In this document: piece by piece, positions 5,801 through 7,224 of the stretch | Position numbering within the stretch: the first letter of the stretch is position 1 | How the letters are laid out: each line of letters begins with the position of its first letter | The notes under the pieces: model-generated | The model's input: only the letters and a program-made list of their open reading frames with translations | Database searches by the model: none | Told to the model about the DNA's origin: nothing | Made by a program: the position numbers and the translations under genes | Assembly (NCBI GenBank): GCA_030639495.1 | Contig: DAOWCP010000103.1 | Span: forward strand, 1-7,224 | Length of the DNA stretch: 7,224 nt | Direction: 5' to 3' | DNA from: JAGLTN01 sp023135255 | Lineage (GTDB): Bacteria > Planctomycetota > Phycisphaerae > Sedimentisphaerales > Anaerobacaceae

Positions 5801-7096
5801 TTATAGATTGAAATCCTTTTCAATATTCTTATGAGTGTATTTATATTTTCCGTTTGAGAAATCGGTCACGGTGTGGCCTTTGCCGATTAGTTTGTATTTG
5901 TATATGAGTAACCCTTCGAGTCCGACAGGGCCTCTTGCGTGAATTTTGTTTGTGCTGATGCCGACTTCTGCTCCGAGGCCGTAACGGAAACCATCGCTGA
6001 ATCTTGTGCTGCAATTGAGGAAGACGTCGCCTGCGTCTACGAGGTTCATGAATTTTTCACCGTTTTTGGTGCTGGAAGTTACGATGGTGTCGGTGTGTCC
6101 TGAGCCGAAAGTGTTTATGTGTTCGATCGCTTCGTCGATGTTGTCAACTATTTTGATCGATAGTTTGTAGTCGAGGTATTCGGTTTTCCAGTCGTTGTCG
6201 TCGGCGGGTTTTATGTCGATTATTTTTGTGGTTTTTTCACAGCCGAGAAGCTCTACGTTGAATTTGTCGAGAGAATCTTTCAGCCTTGGCAGGAAAGCTT
6301 GTGCGATATCTTTGTGGACGAGGAGCGTTTCTGCTGCGTTGCAGACAGCGACGTATTGGCACTTGCTGTCGGTTGCGATGTTGACTGCCATGTTGATATC
6401 AGCGGAATCGTCGATGTAGACGTGGCAGATGCCATCGGCGTGGCCGAGGACGGCGATGTTTGTGTTATCCATTATGTATTTTACAAATTCGTTTGAGCCT
6501 CTGGGGATTATCAGGTCGATCGAGCTGTCGAGTTTCAGCATTGCGGAGACATCTTGCCTTGTGTGCATCAGCTGGATCCAGCCTGATGGGATGGCGGTTT
6601 TTTCGGTAGCGCGTGCGATTATTTTTGCGAGTATCGAATTTGTTTTTTCCGCTTCGGAGCCACCTTTGAGCATTGCCGCGTTGCCGCTTTTCAGGCAGAG
6701 GGTGGATATCTGTACGAGGGCATCGGGGCGTGATTCAAATATTACGCCTATTACGCCTATGGGACAGCTTACTTTGTAAAGCTCAAGCCCATTGGTCAGC
6801 TCGGTAGCTTTGATGGTTTTGCCGACGGGGTCGTCGAGTTTTATGAGGCTTTGTATGCCCTGGCAGACGTCGTTAATTTTTGCCTGGTCGAATTTGAGCC
6901 TTTTCAACAATGGAGCTGCGAGGTTATTTTTTTCTGCTTCTTCGAGGTCAGAGAGGTTTGCTTTTATGATTTCTTCGCTGTTGGCTTTGAGGGCTTTTGC
7001 GATTTCTGCAAGTGCGTTGTTTTTTACGTCAGTTTTGACGGCAGCGAGTAATATCGAGGCTGACTTGGCTTGTGATGCTATATCGGCAATAGTCAT
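5801..7096 (-). CDS. proA: Gamma-glutamyl phosphate reductase (glutamate-5-semialdehyde dehydrogenase)
   Basis: ProA reduces gamma-glutamyl phosphate with NADPH to glutamate-5-semialdehyde, which cyclises to pyrroline-5-carboxylate for proline. The unstable intermediate is thought to pass directly from ProB. The 431 residues show CPIGVIGVIFESRPDALVQI (111-130), LKSGNAAMLKGGSEA (135-149), the catalytic cysteine Cys252 in YVAVCNAAETLLVH, and RFSDGFRYGLGAEVGIST (365-382), followed by KIHARGPVGLEGLL (384-397). The N-terminus is Ala/Lys-rich helix as usual. The C-terminal tail after residue 400 is charged and a little long. ATG 7094-7096 is supported by GGAG 9 nt upstream. The stop is 1 nt before proB. 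The upstream spacer separates it from the rightmost 78-bp repeat, which reads the other way. Confidence 0.95.
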   Translation of the reverse strand: MTIADIASQAKSASILLAAVKTDVKNNALAEIAKALKANSEEIIKANLSDLEEAEKNNLAAPLLKRLKFDQAKINDVCQGIQSLIKLDDPVGKTIKATELTNGLELYKVSCPIGVIGVIFESRPDALVQISTLCLKSGNAAMLKGGSEAEKTNSILAKIIARATEKTAIPSGWIQLMHTRQDVSAMLKLDSSIDLIIPRGSNEFVKYIMDNTNIAVLGHADGICHVYIDDSADINMAVNIATDSKCQYVAVCNAAETLLVHKDIAQAFLPRLKDSLDKFNVELLGCEKTTKIIDIKPADDNDWKTEYLDYKLSIKIVDNIDEAIEHINTFGSGHTDTIVTSSTKNGEKFMNLVDAGDVFLNCSTRFSDGFRYGLGAEVGISTNKIHARGPVGLEGLLIYKYKLIGKGHTVTDFSNGKYKYTHKNIEKDFNL

Positions 7097-7105
7097 TGAT
7101 CTTTG

Positions 7106-7109
7106 CTCC
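7106..7109 (-). promoter_or_regulatory. Ribosome binding site of proA
   Basis: GGAG on the minus strand lies 9 nt before ATG 7096 and supports that start. TATGTAAAT and TATAGAAT further upstream (7130-7150) are possible -10 elements, but no -35 is convincing. Confidence 0.6.
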
Positions 7110-7146
7110 AGAAAATTTTACCCTTATTTACATAATCGAACCATTC

Positions 7147-7224
7147 TATACCCTTAAGGGTAGTAAATATCCGCGAATAAATCCGTAACTTCTTATTTTT
7201 AAGTTATTTACCCGCGGATAAACG
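7147..7224 (+). repeat. 78-bp palindromic repeat, copy 2 (upstream of proA, at the window edge)
   Basis: 71 of 78 bases match 614-691, same orientation. The unit may continue past the window. The palindrome TACCCTTAAGGGTA is at 7149-7162. The second hairpin is better formed than in copy 1: TATCCGCG (7168-7175), a 2x2 mismatch, TAAA (7178-7181), a 4-nt bulge, TAACTT (7186-7191), a 9-nt loop, AAGTTA (7201-7206), TTTA (7207-7210) and CGCGGATA (7213-7220). TTTACCCGCGGATAAA (7207-7222) is also palindromic on its own except for one pair. By analogy with copy 1 it may sit upstream of a rightward gene beyond the edge. It also lies 51 bp upstream of proA, on the far side of its start. Confidence 0.8.

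Overview
The window is a chromosomal housekeeping segment of a bacterium with moderate GC and a strong G+T bias on the + strand. It carries a NAD-synthesis gene, a sulfur-assimilation gene, an iron-sulfur (Fe-S) cluster assembly pair, a tRNA and the two committed proline-synthesis genes. There is no phage, transposase, CRISPR or defence gene. The species cannot be fixed from the sequence. A full three-domain NifU with NifS, and no nif structural genes in view, suggests a lineage that uses NIF-type machinery for general Fe-S assembly. A planctomycete-like organism is my tentative guess.

Layout on the + strand: the 3' two-thirds of nadA (2-604); a 147-bp spacer with a palindromic repeat and a promoter-like block; metY, O-acetylhomoserine sulfhydrylase (752-2041); an 87-bp spacer with a reduced version of the repeat and a second copy of the block; then nifU (2129-3010) and nifS (3014-4171), 3 nt apart. 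On the - strand, reading leftward from the right end: proA (5801-7096), proB (4699-5799, 1 nt after proA), a small unrecognised membrane protein (4328-4687), a good sigma-70-type promoter, and tRNA-Leu(CAA) (4191-4274). The tRNA converges on the end of nifS. The last 78 bases of the window are a second copy of the repeat that follows nadA.

Functionally, NifS takes sulfur from cysteine and NifU assembles the clusters. NadA is itself a [4Fe-4S] enzyme and so a plausible client. MetY handles sulfide entry into homocysteine. The left half therefore reads as a sulfur/Fe-S/NAD neighbourhood, and the right half makes glutamate-5-semialdehyde for proline.

The least explained signal is in the spacers. 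A 78-bp two-hairpin repeat is present twice at about 91% identity (71/78). A shortened relative lies before nifU. A separate 29-bp block, 26/29 identical, lies before both metY and nifU. These look like either a dispersed palindromic element or a shared operator/promoter module. In the nifU copy the TATAAA of the block ends only 5 nt from the start codon, and no clear Shine-Dalgarno is visible. No new multi-gene system is evident.
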